DNA of 64,000 bases from SZUA-318 sp964412015 (GCA_964412015.1 CAYPMO010000011.1:1-64000), one strand, 5' to 3'; shown: positions 34,600 through 44,537, counted from the stretch's first letter. The notes: generated by a model not told the origin, from the sequence alone. Program-made: numbers and translations.

Positions 34600-34652
34600 C
34601 CCCTTTGCATTCCAGGGGAAAGTAGTCCTCGCTCCCCTTTGATTTCAAGGGG
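34600..34652 (-). promoter_or_regulatory. padR promoter with two 19-bp palindromic operators
   Basis: Two near-identical imperfect palindromes, CCCCTTTGCATTCCAGGGG (34600-34618) and CCCCTTTGATTTCAAGGGG (34634-34652), are centred 34 bases apart. On the minus strand -35 TTGAAA (34648-34643) lies inside the upstream one and -10 TACTTT (34624-34619) abuts the downstream one, spacer 18. The downstream operator covers the ribosome-binding site of padR. This arrangement fits autorepression by PadR. Confidence 0.75.
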
Positions 34653-34739
34653 ATCGATCCGACACATCTGGAAACCCCTGTTCCCTCCCGGGTACCAAAG
34701 CGATACACAGCGCGATTCCACCGCGCGCCCCCACGACCC

Positions 34740-35774
34740 GTGCGCGCCACTCCAGCCCCAACCGTCCTCGCTGTCCTCACCGCTCTCGCCGCGGCATTCC
34801 CGGCGGCATGCGGCGACGGCGTGACCGAGCCCGAGGGCCCGCCGGTTTCCCTCGCCTGCACCGCCGCCTCACCCATCTGCTCCGAGCGGCTGCCGATGGG
34901 CGCGGGCCGATACCTTCCGGTCTACCGCACCCACAGCCTGACCAGGGGCGACGGCGCCGTCGAGCACGCCGTGGTCGTCGTGCATGGCGCCGACCGCAAC
35001 GCCGACACCTACTTCGTCACGATGGTCGAGGCGCTGCGCGCGGCCGGAGCGCTCACCTCGACGGTCGTGGTGGCTCCCGACTTCAAGACCAGCGACGACG
35101 GCCCCCTTCCCGACGAGCCCTACTGGTCGAGCGAGGGCTGGAAGCGCGGCGACCTGTCGGCCACGGCGAGCCCTCTGGAGCGCATCAGCTCGTTCGCCGC
35201 GATGGATACGTTGCTCGGCGCCTTCGCGGACCGGAGCCGGTTCCCGTACCTGGAGACCATCGTCGTGACCGGCCACTCGGCCGGAGGCCAGTTCACGCAC
35301 CGCTATGCCGGAGCGAGTCCAGTCGCCGAAGAGCTGAGGGAGCTCCAGGTGCGCTTCGTCGTCGCCAATCCCTCCACGTACCTCTGGCTCGGACCCGAGC
35401 GCCCCGCCGACGTCGGCTTTGCGCGCCCGGACACCGCGGCGTGCCCGGGATGGAACGACTGGCCCTACGGACTCTCCGACCGCAACGCCTACGCGCGTGG
35501 CGTGGACGACGCGGGGATCCGCCGGCAGCTCACCACGCGGGACGTGCGCATCCTCCTGGGCGATGCGGACACGCTCACCGCGTATCTGGACACGACCTGC
35601 GCCGCCAACCTCCAGGGTCGCCGGCGCTACGACCGGGGGCGCGCGCTCGTGCGGTTCATGGACATCTACGTTCCTGGACACGGGCACCGGGAGTCCGTGA
35701 TCGCGGGCGTGGGACACTCGAGCCGAGGCATCTACGGCTCGGCGGAGGGGACGGCAGCGCTGACGGTCTGGTGA
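34740..35774 (+). CDS. Alpha/beta-hydrolase lipoprotein
   Basis: A 344-residue protein with a signal sequence ending in FPAAC (lipobox) and an alpha/beta-hydrolase body: oxyanion segment VVVVHGADRNADTYF, nucleophile elbow VTGHSAGGQFTHRYAG (Ser in GHSAG) and a late PGHGH segment. Two extra Cys near the N-terminus may form a disulfide. It is probably an exported esterase or similar. GTG start at 34740 without a clear ribosome-binding site; it diverges from padR. Confidence 0.8.
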   Translation: MRATPAPTVLAVLTALAAAFPAACGDGVTEPEGPPVSLACTAASPICSERLPMGAGRYLPVYRTHSLTRGDGAVEHAVVVVHGADRNADTYFVTMVEALRAAGALTSTVVVAPDFKTSDDGPLPDEPYWSSEGWKRGDLSATASPLERISSFAAMDTLLGAFADRSRFPYLETIVVTGHSAGGQFTHRYAGASPVAEELRELQVRFVVANPSTYLWLGPERPADVGFARPDTAACPGWNDWPYGLSDRNAYARGVDDAGIRRQLTTRDVRILLGDADTLTAYLDTTCAANLQGRRRYDRGRALVRFMDIYVPGHGHRESVIAGVGHSSRGIYGSAEGTAALTVW

Positions 35775-35796
35775 GCCGGCGCCGCTCACCCTCCGG

Positions 35797-38259
35797 TCAC
35801 TCGTGCCTGAGCGTCGTGGCCGGGTCCAGGCGCGCTGCCCGCCGGGCGGGAAGCCAGCTCGCCAGCAGTGCCACGGCGGCCAGCCCCACCACCACCACCC
35901 CGAAGGTCAGCGGGTCAATGGGCTCGATACCGAACAGGAAGGACTCCATCACCCGGGAGACGACCGCGGCGGCCGCCACGCCCACGAGCGTCCCCAGGCC
36001 GGCCAGGACCATCCCCTGCCCCACGACCGTCCGGCTCACCCGACCACGCTCGGCCCCCAGGGCCATCCGGATGCCGATCTCCCGGACCCGCTGGCTCACG
36101 GCGTAGCTGATCACGCCGTAGATGCCCACGGCCCCAAGCAGCAAGGCCACGGCGGCGGCGATCCCGAGCATCACCAGGGTGAAGGAGGTCCGCGCCAGAG
36201 AGCGGGCCATCGCCTCAGCCATGGTCCGCACCTGAGCCAACGGGAGGGACGGATCCACCGCCCAGACCACTTCCTGGATGCGCGGCAGGATGCCGTCCAT
36301 GGCCCCGGGCTCGACCCGGAGGGCGAAGGCCATGCTGCGCTGGACGCGGTCCTCGCCCTCGTACCATTCCCTCTGCGCCGCCAGCCAGTAGACGGTGCCC
36401 GGCGGCTCCTGGTCCACACCGTCCTCATGGACGTCGGCGGCGACCCCCACCACTTCGCGCCAGACGGAATTGCCGAACAAGGCCAGCGAGATCCGCCGGC
36501 CCACCGCCGCCCGCGGATCCTGGAAGTAGTCCCGGGCCACGCTCTCGCTGATCACGGCCACGTGGGCCCGGTCCTCGATCTCCGTCCACGTGGGGCTCCG
36601 GCCTGTTACCAGTGGAATCCCCATGGTCTCGAAGTAGCCCGGAAGAATCCACTTGAAGCGGCGGATGGGCGGGATCTGGTCCGGGTTCACCGGGAAGCCC
36701 TCCACGATGATGGGATCGTTGGACTGCCACGACCCCATGGGCAGTCCCGAGACCCCGGCCGCGGAGCGCACGCCAGCGATCCCCTCCAGCCTGCCCTGGA
36801 TGTCCCGCAGCTTCACCAGCGCCTCCTGGTCCGAACCTCCCCGCACGGTGACCCGGAACGTCATGAGGCTCGCCGGGTCGTCGAAGCCCGGGTCCACGTT
36901 CCGAAGGGCCAGGAAACTCCGGACCATGAGACCGGAGCCCACCAGGAGCATCAGGGCCATGGCCACCTGGGCCACCACCAGACCGTTCCGGGCCCGGTGT
37001 CGCTCCCGTCCCTGGCTCGCGCCGCGGCTCCCCTCCTTGAGGGCCGAGGCCAGGTCCGGACGGCCGAGCCGCACCAGGGGGAAGAATCCGAACGCCAACC
37101 CCGAGAGCACCGAGATCGCCAGGGTGAAGGCCAGCACCATCGGGTCCAGGCCGATTTCGTCCAGGCGCGGGATCCCATCGGGCGCCAGGGAGAGGAGAAG
37201 CTCGAGGGCACCCCACGCCAGGGCCACACCCACGACACCGCTCGCCACCCCCAGCACCAGGCTCTCCAGGAGAAAATCGGCGGCCACGCGTTTGCGACCC
37301 GCACCCAGCGCCGTGCGCACCGCCACCTCCCTTGCCCGACCCTCGGCCCGGACCAGGAAGAGGTTGGCGACGTTGGCGCAGGCGATCAGGAGCACCAGCC
37401 CCACACCGCCCAGGAGCACCCAGAGGATGGAAGCCACATCCCCGACGATGCGGTGCTTCAGGGGCACGACCCGTGAGGCGAAGCGGGCCTCCCGTAGCGC
37501 CTCGATCCCGAGCGGGCCGGGGAAGCGCTCGGCGGCCACCGGGATCAGGCGGTCCATCTCCCGCTCCACCTCGGCGATCTCCACGCCGGGCTTCACGAGC
37601 CCGAAGCTCCGGTACGAGAAGTTGCCCATGAAGGTCTCGGCCGGGTCCCAGCGGAAGGTCCAGAAGAGGTCCGGGCTCGACCCGTCCAGGGAGAAGCGCC
37701 GGGGCGCCACGCCCACGACTTCGGCGGGACCGCCGCGAACCGTGAGGATACGGCCCACCACTCCCAGGTCGCCGCCGAAGGCCCGCTGCCAGTAGCCGTA
37801 GCCGAGGACCACGCGCAAAGGGACGCCCGGGGCGTCATCGGCCGCACCAAGAAGACGGCCAGCAGCGGGCCTGACTCCCAGGAGCAAGAAGAATGACTCC
37901 GTTATCACCATCGCTGGGACCACCTCGGGCTCCTCGAGTCCGGTGACTTCGGCGGTTTCATCCGTCCAGACCGCCAGGTCCTCCAGCGTCTCGCTGTCGG
38001 AGCGAGCCGTGAAGTACGTCGCCGGCGACTGGGGCACCCCCTCGTCGAAGCCCAGCCCCGGCGCCTTCCAGGACAGGTCCACCAGCCGCTCCGATTCGGC
38101 GTACGGCAGCGGCTCCAGGAGCACCCCGTTCACCACCGAAAAGATCGCCGTGCTGGCACCGATTCCCACGGCCAGGGTGGCCACGGCCACGGCGCTGAAT
38201 AGGGGAACGAGGGCCAGCCGGCGAACCGCCTGTCGGAGCTGTTGCCAGGTCGTGTCCAT
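35797..38259 (-). CDS. MacB-like orphan ABC permease (ADOP type), second copy
   Basis: An 820-residue paralogue of the permease at 31702-34152, with first helix VAVATLAVGIGASTAIFSVV, MacB_PCD-like core and two FtsX blocks (ACANVANLFLVRAEGRAREV, ISYAVSQRVREIGIRMALGA). ATG at 38259. It starts without the DUF-type N-terminal helical domain. No ATPase or PadR gene is adjacent; it lies between the hydrolase gene and rseP. Probable role in export or envelope stress, by family. Confidence 0.85.
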   Translation of the reverse strand: MDTTWQQLRQAVRRLALVPLFSAVAVATLAVGIGASTAIFSVVNGVLLEPLPYAESERLVDLSWKAPGLGFDEGVPQSPATYFTARSDSETLEDLAVWTDETAEVTGLEEPEVVPAMVITESFFLLLGVRPAAGRLLGAADDAPGVPLRVVLGYGYWQRAFGGDLGVVGRILTVRGGPAEVVGVAPRRFSLDGSSPDLFWTFRWDPAETFMGNFSYRSFGLVKPGVEIAEVEREMDRLIPVAAERFPGPLGIEALREARFASRVVPLKHRIVGDVASILWVLLGGVGLVLLIACANVANLFLVRAEGRAREVAVRTALGAGRKRVAADFLLESLVLGVASGVVGVALAWGALELLLSLAPDGIPRLDEIGLDPMVLAFTLAISVLSGLAFGFFPLVRLGRPDLASALKEGSRGASQGRERHRARNGLVVAQVAMALMLLVGSGLMVRSFLALRNVDPGFDDPASLMTFRVTVRGGSDQEALVKLRDIQGRLEGIAGVRSAAGVSGLPMGSWQSNDPIIVEGFPVNPDQIPPIRRFKWILPGYFETMGIPLVTGRSPTWTEIEDRAHVAVISESVARDYFQDPRAAVGRRISLALFGNSVWREVVGVAADVHEDGVDQEPPGTVYWLAAQREWYEGEDRVQRSMAFALRVEPGAMDGILPRIQEVVWAVDPSLPLAQVRTMAEAMARSLARTSFTLVMLGIAAAVALLLGAVGIYGVISYAVSQRVREIGIRMALGAERGRVSRTVVGQGMVLAGLGTLVGVAAAAVVSRVMESFLFGIEPIDPLTFGVVVVGLAAVALLASWLPARRAARLDPATTLRHE

Positions 38260-38467
38260 CGATGAGGTCTGCGGTGTCGGGTCGTGGATCACGGCTCGCC
38301 GGAAGGACGCCGGAACCGACCCTTTGGCCGTCGTGTCACCCGCCCCTACGGCCTTCCGCACACTGCGTGTTTCACCCGCCGGTCTTCCCGCTCACCGGCT
38401 AGGAGTCACCCGCATGCGTCCGTCGAGTCGAGGTCGCCATAGGCCGCCGCTGACGCGCCGGTGCCGC

Positions 38468-39823
38468 TCAGAGCCCGAGCAACCTCAGGATGTCGTTGGA
38501 TAGCGCCCAGAGCATAATGCCCATGACCACGAGGACCCCGATGTTGCTCCAGCGCAGGCGCTGCTCCACCGACACGGCTTTACCCCGGACGGCCTCGATG
38601 GTCAGGAACACGAGGTGGCCGCCGTCGAGCACGGGAATCGGCAGAAGGTTGAGGATCGCCAGGTTCACGCTGAACAGCGCCATGAACCGGAGGAACGTGT
38701 CCAGGCCGGCCGCCGCGGCCTCGCCCGAGGCCTCGCCGATCGTCACGATGCTCCCGACCGCCTTGGGCGAGACGCCGCCCGTGACCAGGTCCCGGAGAAA
38801 CGCGAGGATGATTCCCGTGACAGTCGCGGTTTCCCGCGCCCCCGCGACGACGGCCTCGCCGAGCGACGCGTCCCGGTAGGAGACCCGCTCCATCGGCGGA
38901 TAGATGCCGATCTTGCCCACCTCGGCCACCCTGCCGTCCGGCCGCTCCGCGCGCTCGGCATCCAGTGTGACGATCCGGAGGAGACTTCTGCCCTCCCGCT
39001 CCAGTTCGATCTCCACGCGCTGGCCCGGCCTGGCCTCGACGAGCGACACGAAGTCGTACCAGCCGTGTACCGGCACGCCGTCGACCGAGATGATCCGATC
39101 GCCCGCCTCGAGTCCCGCGCGATCCGCCGGCGAGCCCGGGTTGACCGCGCCGACGCCCGGCTCGAGCCAGGACCTCACGGCCCGGACCAGATCCGCCCGC
39201 GCGGACTCCGCCGCCGGAACGCGGATCTCGACCGTGCGCGTGGGATTCCTCAACGCGATCGTGAGCGGCCCCGCCGGCAGAGTGTAGAGTCCCTCCCTGA
39301 CGTCGCCCCAATCCTCCGCCGCCCTGCCCCCGATCGTGGCGATCTCGGAGCCGGCGGGTACGTCCGCGAGCGCCTCGGTGCCGGAAGGGAGGAGGGCGGT
39401 CTCGATATGGCCGATGCGGGTCGTGGCGAACTCGGGCAATCCCCACCGCGCGGCGACGTACGTGTACACGCCGAACGCAAACAGCATGTTCATGGCGACG
39501 CCCGCGGTGATCACGATCGTGCGCGCCCACAGCGGCTTGGCATCGAAGTCCCGCGGGCCCTTCGTGCGCTCCTCCCCGGCCGGGCCGCCCTCGATGCGCT
39601 CCATCACCTCGTCCTCCATCCCCCCCATCTTCACGTACCCACCGAGGGGAATTGCGGACACGACGTATTCGGTTTCGCCGCGCCGGACGCCGAAGACCTT
39701 CGGTCCGAGCCCGATGGAGAAGCGTTGGACCTCCACGCCGACGGCCTTGGCCGCGGCGAAATGGCCGAGCTCGTGCACGAAGATCAGCACGGCGAGAACG
39801 ATAAGCGTCGCGAATATCGTCAT
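38468..39823 (-). CDS. rseP: Site-2 protease RseP-like, M50 zinc metalloprotease
   Basis: An intramembrane protease that cleaves anti-sigma factors or signal peptides. It has HELGH (His17-Glu18...His21), a PDZ domain around residues 220-300, and the second zinc motif VLDGGHLVFL near the C-terminus, with several membrane helices. The 451-residue length is normal. Last gene of the uppS-cdsA-dxr-rseP block; its ATG overlaps the dxr stop by four bases. Confidence 0.94.
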   Translation of the reverse strand: MTIFATLIVLAVLIFVHELGHFAAAKAVGVEVQRFSIGLGPKVFGVRRGETEYVVSAIPLGGYVKMGGMEDEVMERIEGGPAGEERTKGPRDFDAKPLWARTIVITAGVAMNMLFAFGVYTYVAARWGLPEFATTRIGHIETALLPSGTEALADVPAGSEIATIGGRAAEDWGDVREGLYTLPAGPLTIALRNPTRTVEIRVPAAESARADLVRAVRSWLEPGVGAVNPGSPADRAGLEAGDRIISVDGVPVHGWYDFVSLVEARPGQRVEIELEREGRSLLRIVTLDAERAERPDGRVAEVGKIGIYPPMERVSYRDASLGEAVVAGARETATVTGIILAFLRDLVTGGVSPKAVGSIVTIGEASGEAAAAGLDTFLRFMALFSVNLAILNLLPIPVLDGGHLVFLTIEAVRGKAVSVEQRLRWSNIGVLVVMGIMLWALSNDILRLLGL

Positions 39824-40992
39824 GCGGTCGTCCCTGTTCGGGCGCTGCCCAGCCGCTTCACGGCCTGGGCCGCCAGCCTTCGCGCCGCCCGGTCGGCGGC
39901 CAGCACGTCCTCCACCCCGTGGACCTCAGGGGCGCCCACGCCGTCGAGGGCGTCGGCCACCACGTCGGCCATCTCGGGGAACCTGATCTCCTCCTGCAAG
40001 AACGCCTGAACGGCGATCTCGTTCCCTGCGCTGTACACGGCGGGCGCACATCCACCTCTCGCTCCGGCCTCCACGCCCAGTCTGAACAGCGGGAAGGTAG
40101 CCTCGTCGATCGCCTCGAACGTGAGCGGCGAAGACCTCACCGGGTCGTACGTCCGGAGCGTCGCGTCGGCCACCCGCTCCGGGTAGTTGAGCGCGTAGAG
40201 AATCGGTAGTTCCATCGTGGGGAAGCCCATTTGCGCGAGCACCGATCCGTCCACGAACTCCACGAAGGAGTGGACGATGGACTGGGGATGCACGACGGCA
40301 CCGATGCGGTCGTACCCGAACCCGTAGAGGTAGTGCGCCTCGATGACCTCCAGCGCCTTGTTGGCCAGCGTGGCCGAGTCCACCGTGACCTTCGCCCCCA
40401 TGTCCCACGTGGGGTGCTGGAGGGCCTCGGAAGGTCGTGCGTGCCAGAGGTCCTCCAGGCTCCGTCCACGGAACGGCCCACCCGACGCCGTCAGCATGAT
40501 CCGTTGGACCGCGCTCCGATCGTGACCCTGCAGGCACTGCAGGATCGCGCTGTGCTCGGAGTCGATCGGGACGACCTCCGCCCGGCTCCGCCCCGCCGCC
40601 CGCAGGACCAACGGTCCACCCACCACCAGGGATTCCTTGTTCGCCAGGGCCAGGCGTCGGCCCGCCTCGAGGACCCGTAGCGTCGGCTCCAAACCCGCCG
40701 AGCCGACCAGCGCGTTCACGACCACGTCCACGTCCGGGAGCGCTGCCGCGTCGAGCACCGCCTGCCTCCCCTTCACCCAGGTGGTGCCGCCGCCCGAGCT
40801 CGGAATCTCGGCCCCCTCATCCCCGACCACCGCGAGGCTCGGCCGGAAGCGGGCCACGTGCTCGGCGAGCATCTCCACACGGTGGTGCGACGTGAGCGCG
40901 ACCACCTCGTATCGTCCGGGATGCCGGCCCAGGACTTCCAGTGTGCTCCTGCCGATGGAGCCCGTTGCTCCGAGGATCGACACGCGGATCAC
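39820..40992 (-). CDS. dxr: 1-deoxy-D-xylulose-5-phosphate reductoisomerase
   Basis: Second enzyme of the MEP isoprenoid pathway; target of fosmidomycin. It has the Rossmann GATGSIGRSTLEVL (about 8-21), LANKESLVVGG, DSEHSAILQCLQG and TASGGPFRG segments. The 390-residue length is normal. The GTG start overlaps the cdsA stop by four bases. Confidence 0.97.
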   Translation of the reverse strand: MIRVSILGATGSIGRSTLEVLGRHPGRYEVVALTSHHRVEMLAEHVARFRPSLAVVGDEGAEIPSSGGGTTWVKGRQAVLDAAALPDVDVVVNALVGSAGLEPTLRVLEAGRRLALANKESLVVGGPLVLRAAGRSRAEVVPIDSEHSAILQCLQGHDRSAVQRIMLTASGGPFRGRSLEDLWHARPSEALQHPTWDMGAKVTVDSATLANKALEVIEAHYLYGFGYDRIGAVVHPQSIVHSFVEFVDGSVLAQMGFPTMELPILYALNYPERVADATLRTYDPVRSSPLTFEAIDEATFPLFRLGVEAGARGGCAPAVYSAGNEIAVQAFLQEEIRFPEMADVVADALDGVGAPEVHGVEDVLAADRAARRLAAQAVKRLGSARTGTTA

Positions 40993-41870
40993 GCGAGCCG
41001 CTCCAACGCGATCAGGATGGCATAGGCCATCGGCATCGTGAACGTGAGCGCATCCATCCGGTCCATCACCCCACCATGCCCCGGGAAGATGCGGCCCGAG
41101 TCCTTCACCCCGGCCTCACGCTTCAGCAGCGACTCGGCGAAGTCTCCCACGATCGCGCCCAGACCCAGGCAGGCGCCCACACCCGCGGCTGCGCCGAACC
41201 CCTCGATCGGGATCCCGGGCACGTGATCCCTCGCGACCGCAAGCCACAGGGCCGCTGCCGCCGCCGCGCTCGTCACGCCCGCCCACGCTCCCACCCAACT
41301 CTTGTTCGGACTCACCGTGGGAACGAGCTTCCGCTTCCCCCAGGCGGTTCCCGCGACGAGCGCGGCGGCGTCGCCTACCCAGGTAGCCGCGAGCGGGAGT
41401 GCCACGACCATGAGGCCCGCCCAGGGGGACGGCCGGATCGCCGTCCACCCGAGCAGGCCGGGCAACGCGTGCAGCAGAATTACGCAAGCCATCGGGAACC
41501 CCGCGTAGACGACGCTGAACAGGGTGACGGACACCGAGCAGAGCGGAGCGTTCCCCCTCCGCCGGTTCACGAGCGCCGCTACCAGCGCGAGCATCGTCAG
41601 GCCGCCGAGGCCAGCCAGCACCCAGGTGGCGAAGGATGTGAAGTCGCGGAGCGCGACCGCCGCGACCACCATCGCGGCCGCCGCGGGCATGGTGAGCCAG
41701 CCGAACGGACGCACGCCGCGGCACGCCGCCAGCCGGTCGACCTCGCCGGCGCCCAGCGCGGCGAGCAGCGCGACCGGCACGCCGAGGATCCATCCGCCCC
41801 AGAACAGGATGGCCAGTGCCCCGGGGATGCCCACCGCGGCGACGGCGATGCGCGCGCTGAACTCCCTCAC
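40989..41870 (-). CDS. cdsA: Phosphatidate cytidylyltransferase
   Basis: Integral membrane enzyme making CDP-diacylglycerol from phosphatidate and CTP. It has six to eight hydrophobic segments and the signature VGDFAESLLKREAGVKDSGR...PGHGGVMDRMDAL (residues about 240-275). The 293-residue length is normal. GTG start coupled to uppS by a four-base overlap. Confidence 0.96.
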   Translation of the reverse strand: MREFSARIAVAAVGIPGALAILFWGGWILGVPVALLAALGAGEVDRLAACRGVRPFGWLTMPAAAAMVVAAVALRDFTSFATWVLAGLGGLTMLALVAALVNRRRGNAPLCSVSVTLFSVVYAGFPMACVILLHALPGLLGWTAIRPSPWAGLMVVALPLAATWVGDAAALVAGTAWGKRKLVPTVSPNKSWVGAWAGVTSAAAAAALWLAVARDHVPGIPIEGFGAAAGVGACLGLGAIVGDFAESLLKREAGVKDSGRIFPGHGGVMDRMDALTFTMPMAYAILIALERLA

Positions 41871-42613
41871 GGAGCGTTGACGCGTCCGAACCGCCGCTCA
41901 CGGCGCTGGAAGTCCAGGACGGCTTCGAAGAAGGTGCTCCGGGTGAAGTCGGGCCAGAGGACCGGAGAGATGTGGATCTCGGTGTAGGCGAGCTGCCAGA
42001 GGAGGAAGTTGCTGATGCGATGCTCGCCCGACGTCCGTATGAGGAGGTCGGGGTCCGGGTTCCCCACCGTGAAGAGCGTGGACTCGAAAACGTGGTCGTC
42101 CACCTGCTCGGGGGTCAGCTCGCCCTGGGCCACGCGTCGGGCGATCGCGCGCGCCGACCGGAGGATCTCCTCGCGGCCGCCGTACGAAATCATGAGGTTG
42201 AGTCGAAGCGCCGTCCCGCCGCGAGTCCCCTCCACGATGGTGTCCACCGCCGCGCGCGTGGCCGCGTCCACGCGATCCAACTCACCCAGGACGTGGACCT
42301 CCACACCCTGTCTCCTGAGTTCGTCGCGCTCCTTGCTTGCGTAGACCTGGAGCAACGTCATCAGCGCGGAGACCTCCTCGGTCGGCCGCTGCCAGTTCTC
42401 CGTCGAAAAGGCGAACAGGGTGAGAACCCCCACGCCCGCATCCACGGCCGCCTCGATGACCTCACGCACGGCCTTCATGCCCTCCCGGTGGCCGAGGTAG
42501 CGCGGAAGACCGCGCTGCCGAGCCCACCGGCCGTTCCCGTCCATGATGATGGCGACGTGGTGGGGCACGTCGCCGCTCACGCGGATGCGGTCAAGGAGGT
42601 CGTCGGCCGTCAT
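41867..42613 (-). CDS. uppS: Undecaprenyl diphosphate synthase (cis-prenyl chain)
   Basis: Makes the C55 lipid carrier for peptidoglycan from isoprenoid units. It has AIIMDGNGRWARQRGLPRYLGH, LTLFAFSTENWQRP and the C-terminal PDLLIRTSGEHRISNFLLWQ segments. I use the ATG at 42613 (248 residues); a TTG at 42619 that overlaps the frr stop could extend it by two residues. It lies within the pyrH-frr-uppS-cdsA order common in bacteria. Confidence 0.97.
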   Translation of the reverse strand: MTADDLLDRIRVSGDVPHHVAIIMDGNGRWARQRGLPRYLGHREGMKAVREVIEAAVDAGVGVLTLFAFSTENWQRPTEEVSALMTLLQVYASKERDELRRQGVEVHVLGELDRVDAATRAAVDTIVEGTRGGTALRLNLMISYGGREEILRSARAIARRVAQGELTPEQVDDHVFESTLFTVGNPDPDLLIRTSGEHRISNFLLWQLAYTEIHISPVLWPDFTRSTFFEAVLDFQRRERRFGRVNAP

Positions 42614-42615
42614 GC

Positions 42616-43167
42616 TCAAATCGCCATCACCTCGGCTTCCTTGTGCTTCAGCAGCTCTTCGATCTTGGCCTGATACTCTTGCGTCAGCTTCTCGAGCTCG
42701 TCCTCGCGCTTGCGCGCGTCGTCCTCCGAGATCTCGTGATCCTTGACCTTCTGGTGGAGCTCCTCCCGAGTGAGGCGCCGCGCATGCCGGATCGATACCC
42801 TGCCCTCCTCCGCCATCTTGTGCAGGAGCTTCACGTACTCCTTGCGCCTCTCCTCGGTCAGGGCCGGGACCGGAACCCGGATGACATTGCCGTCGTTGGA
42901 AGGATTGAGCCCCAGGTCCGCGGTCTGGATGGCCCGTTCGACGGCTCCCATGAGGGACTTGTCGAACGGCTGGATGAGGAGCAGGCTCGGCTCCGGCGTG
43001 TGGACCGTCGCCACCTGGTTCACGTGCATCTTCGTCCCGTACGCATCCACCCGGACCGTATCCAGGAGAGCGGGCGTCGCCTTCCCGGTTCGGACCGATG
43101 CGAACTCCCGGCGCATGGCATCGAGGGCGTCGTCCATGCGCTGTCTGGCTTGCTCTACCGTGGGCAT
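42616..43167 (-). CDS. frr: Ribosome recycling factor
   Basis: Splits the post-termination ribosome with EF-G. The 183-residue protein has the helix-bundle signature FASVRTGKATPALLDTVRVD and LTEERRKEYVKLLHKMAEEG, with the usual RHARR near residue 130. It starts 24 bases after pyrH and is followed at once by uppS. Confidence 0.97.
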   Translation of the reverse strand: MPTVEQARQRMDDALDAMRREFASVRTGKATPALLDTVRVDAYGTKMHVNQVATVHTPEPSLLLIQPFDKSLMGAVERAIQTADLGLNPSNDGNVIRVPVPALTEERRKEYVKLLHKMAEEGRVSIRHARRLTREELHQKVKDHEISEDDARKREDELEKLTQEYQAKIEELLKHKEAEVMAI

Positions 43168-43191
43168 GATCTCTCCCAGAGGGCGTGAATA

Positions 43192-43917
43192 CTACGATAC
43201 AAGGGTTCCCACGGGCTCACCACGGATCGCGGCGGCCACCGCGCCACGGTCCTCGAGGTTGAGTACGATGATGGGAAGGCCGTTCTCCTTGCAGAGGGAG
43301 ACCGCGGCCGCGTCCATCACGCCCAGCTCCTGGGCCATTACCTCCTGGAACGTGACCGTGGGCAGGAAGCGGGCGTGGGGGTCCTTCTGGGGATCCGAGG
43401 TGAACACACCCTGGACCTTCGTGGCCTTGATGACCACATCCGATTCCATCTCGATCGCGCGCAGCACGGCCGCCGTGTCCGTGGAGAAGTAGGGGTTGCC
43501 CGTGCCTCCGGCGAAGATCACGACCATCCCCTTCTCCATGTGCCGCATGGCGCGTCTGCGGATATAGGGCTCCGCGACCTGCTCCATCCGGATCGCCGTC
43601 ATCACCCGGGTCGCCACCCCCTTGGATTCGAGAAGGTCCTGGATGGCCAGCGCATTGATGACGGTCGCCAGCATGCCCATGTAGTCCGCCTGCACCCGGT
43701 CCATCCCCTGGCGGGAGGCGAGCGCGCCGCGAACGATGTTGCCTCCTCCGATCACCACGCCGAGCGACACACCCATGGCGGCGATGGACCGGATCTCGTC
43801 GGTGAGCCGGCCCACCACGGACGGTTCGATCCCGAAGCCACGCTCTCCGGCCAGAGCCTCGCCGGACAGCTTGAGGAGGACTCTCCTGTACCTGGGTTCC
43901 TTCGGGCCGTCACTCAT
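43192..43917 (-). CDS. pyrH: UMP kinase
   Basis: Phosphorylates UMP to UDP in pyrimidine synthesis. It has VLLKLSGEALAGERGFGIE, VVIGGGNIVRGA and the IFAGGTGNPYFSTDTAAVLR segment of the amino-acid-kinase fold. 241 residues, normal length. The ATG at 43917 lies 23 bases after tsf. Confidence 0.97.
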   Translation of the reverse strand: MSDGPKEPRYRRVLLKLSGEALAGERGFGIEPSVVGRLTDEIRSIAAMGVSLGVVIGGGNIVRGALASRQGMDRVQADYMGMLATVINALAIQDLLESKGVATRVMTAIRMEQVAEPYIRRRAMRHMEKGMVVIFAGGTGNPYFSTDTAAVLRAIEMESDVVIKATKVQGVFTSDPQKDPHARFLPTVTFQEVMAQELGVMDAAAVSLCKENGLPIIVLNLEDRGAVAAAIRGEPVGTLVS

Positions 43918-43940
43918 GTGCAGAGCCTCTCTCCGCGGTT

Positions 43941-44537
43941 TCAGCGCTCTCCGACCTTGAAGCGCGCGAAGCGTGCCACGCCGATCTTCTCGCCGGTTCT
44001 CGCGGCCAGCTCGATGAGGAGTTGCTCGATGGTCCGCTCCGGATCCTTGACGAACGGCTGGGCCAGCAGTGTGCTCTCCCTGTAGAACTTCTGCAACTTG
44101 CCCTCGACGATCTTCCCGGCGATCGCTTCGGGCTTACCCTCGGCCTTCACCTGCTCGAGGTAGACGTGACGCTCGCGCTCGACCACGTCGGCCGGGATGT
44201 CGGCGGCCGAGACCGCCAACGGCGCCGCCGATGCGATGTGAAGCGCGATATCCTTCGCCACCGCGCGGAAGTCTGCCGTGTTCGCAACGAAGTCCGTCTC
44301 GCAGTTCAGCTCCACGATGACGGCGGTCCTGTTGTCGAAGTGGACATAGCTGCCGATGACACCCTGGTTCGCGGTCCGCTCGGCGCGCTTCGCCGCCTTG
44401 GCCGCGCCCTTCGCGCGCAGCACGTCCACGGCTTTGTCCAGGTCCCCGCCGCTCTCCTCGAGGGCCTTCTTGCAATCCATCATCCCCGCGCCCGTCATGT
44501 CGCGGAGCCTCTTCACGTCCTGGGCACTGAAGCTCAT
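43941..44537 (-). CDS. tsf: Elongation factor Ts (short form)
   Basis: Nucleotide exchange factor for EF-Tu. N-terminal UBA domain with RDMTGAGMMDCKKALEESGG (about 12-31), then the core with NRTAVIVELNCETDFVANTA. The 198-residue length is the short form seen in several phyla, lacking the second subdomain and dimer region of the E. coli protein. It follows rpsB with a 177-base gap. Confidence 0.96.
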   Translation of the reverse strand: MSFSAQDVKRLRDMTGAGMMDCKKALEESGGDLDKAVDVLRAKGAAKAAKRAERTANQGVIGSYVHFDNRTAVIVELNCETDFVANTADFRAVAKDIALHIASAAPLAVSAADIPADVVERERHVYLEQVKAEGKPEAIAGKIVEGKLQKFYRESTLLAQPFVKDPERTIEQLLIELAARTGEKIGVARFARFKVGER

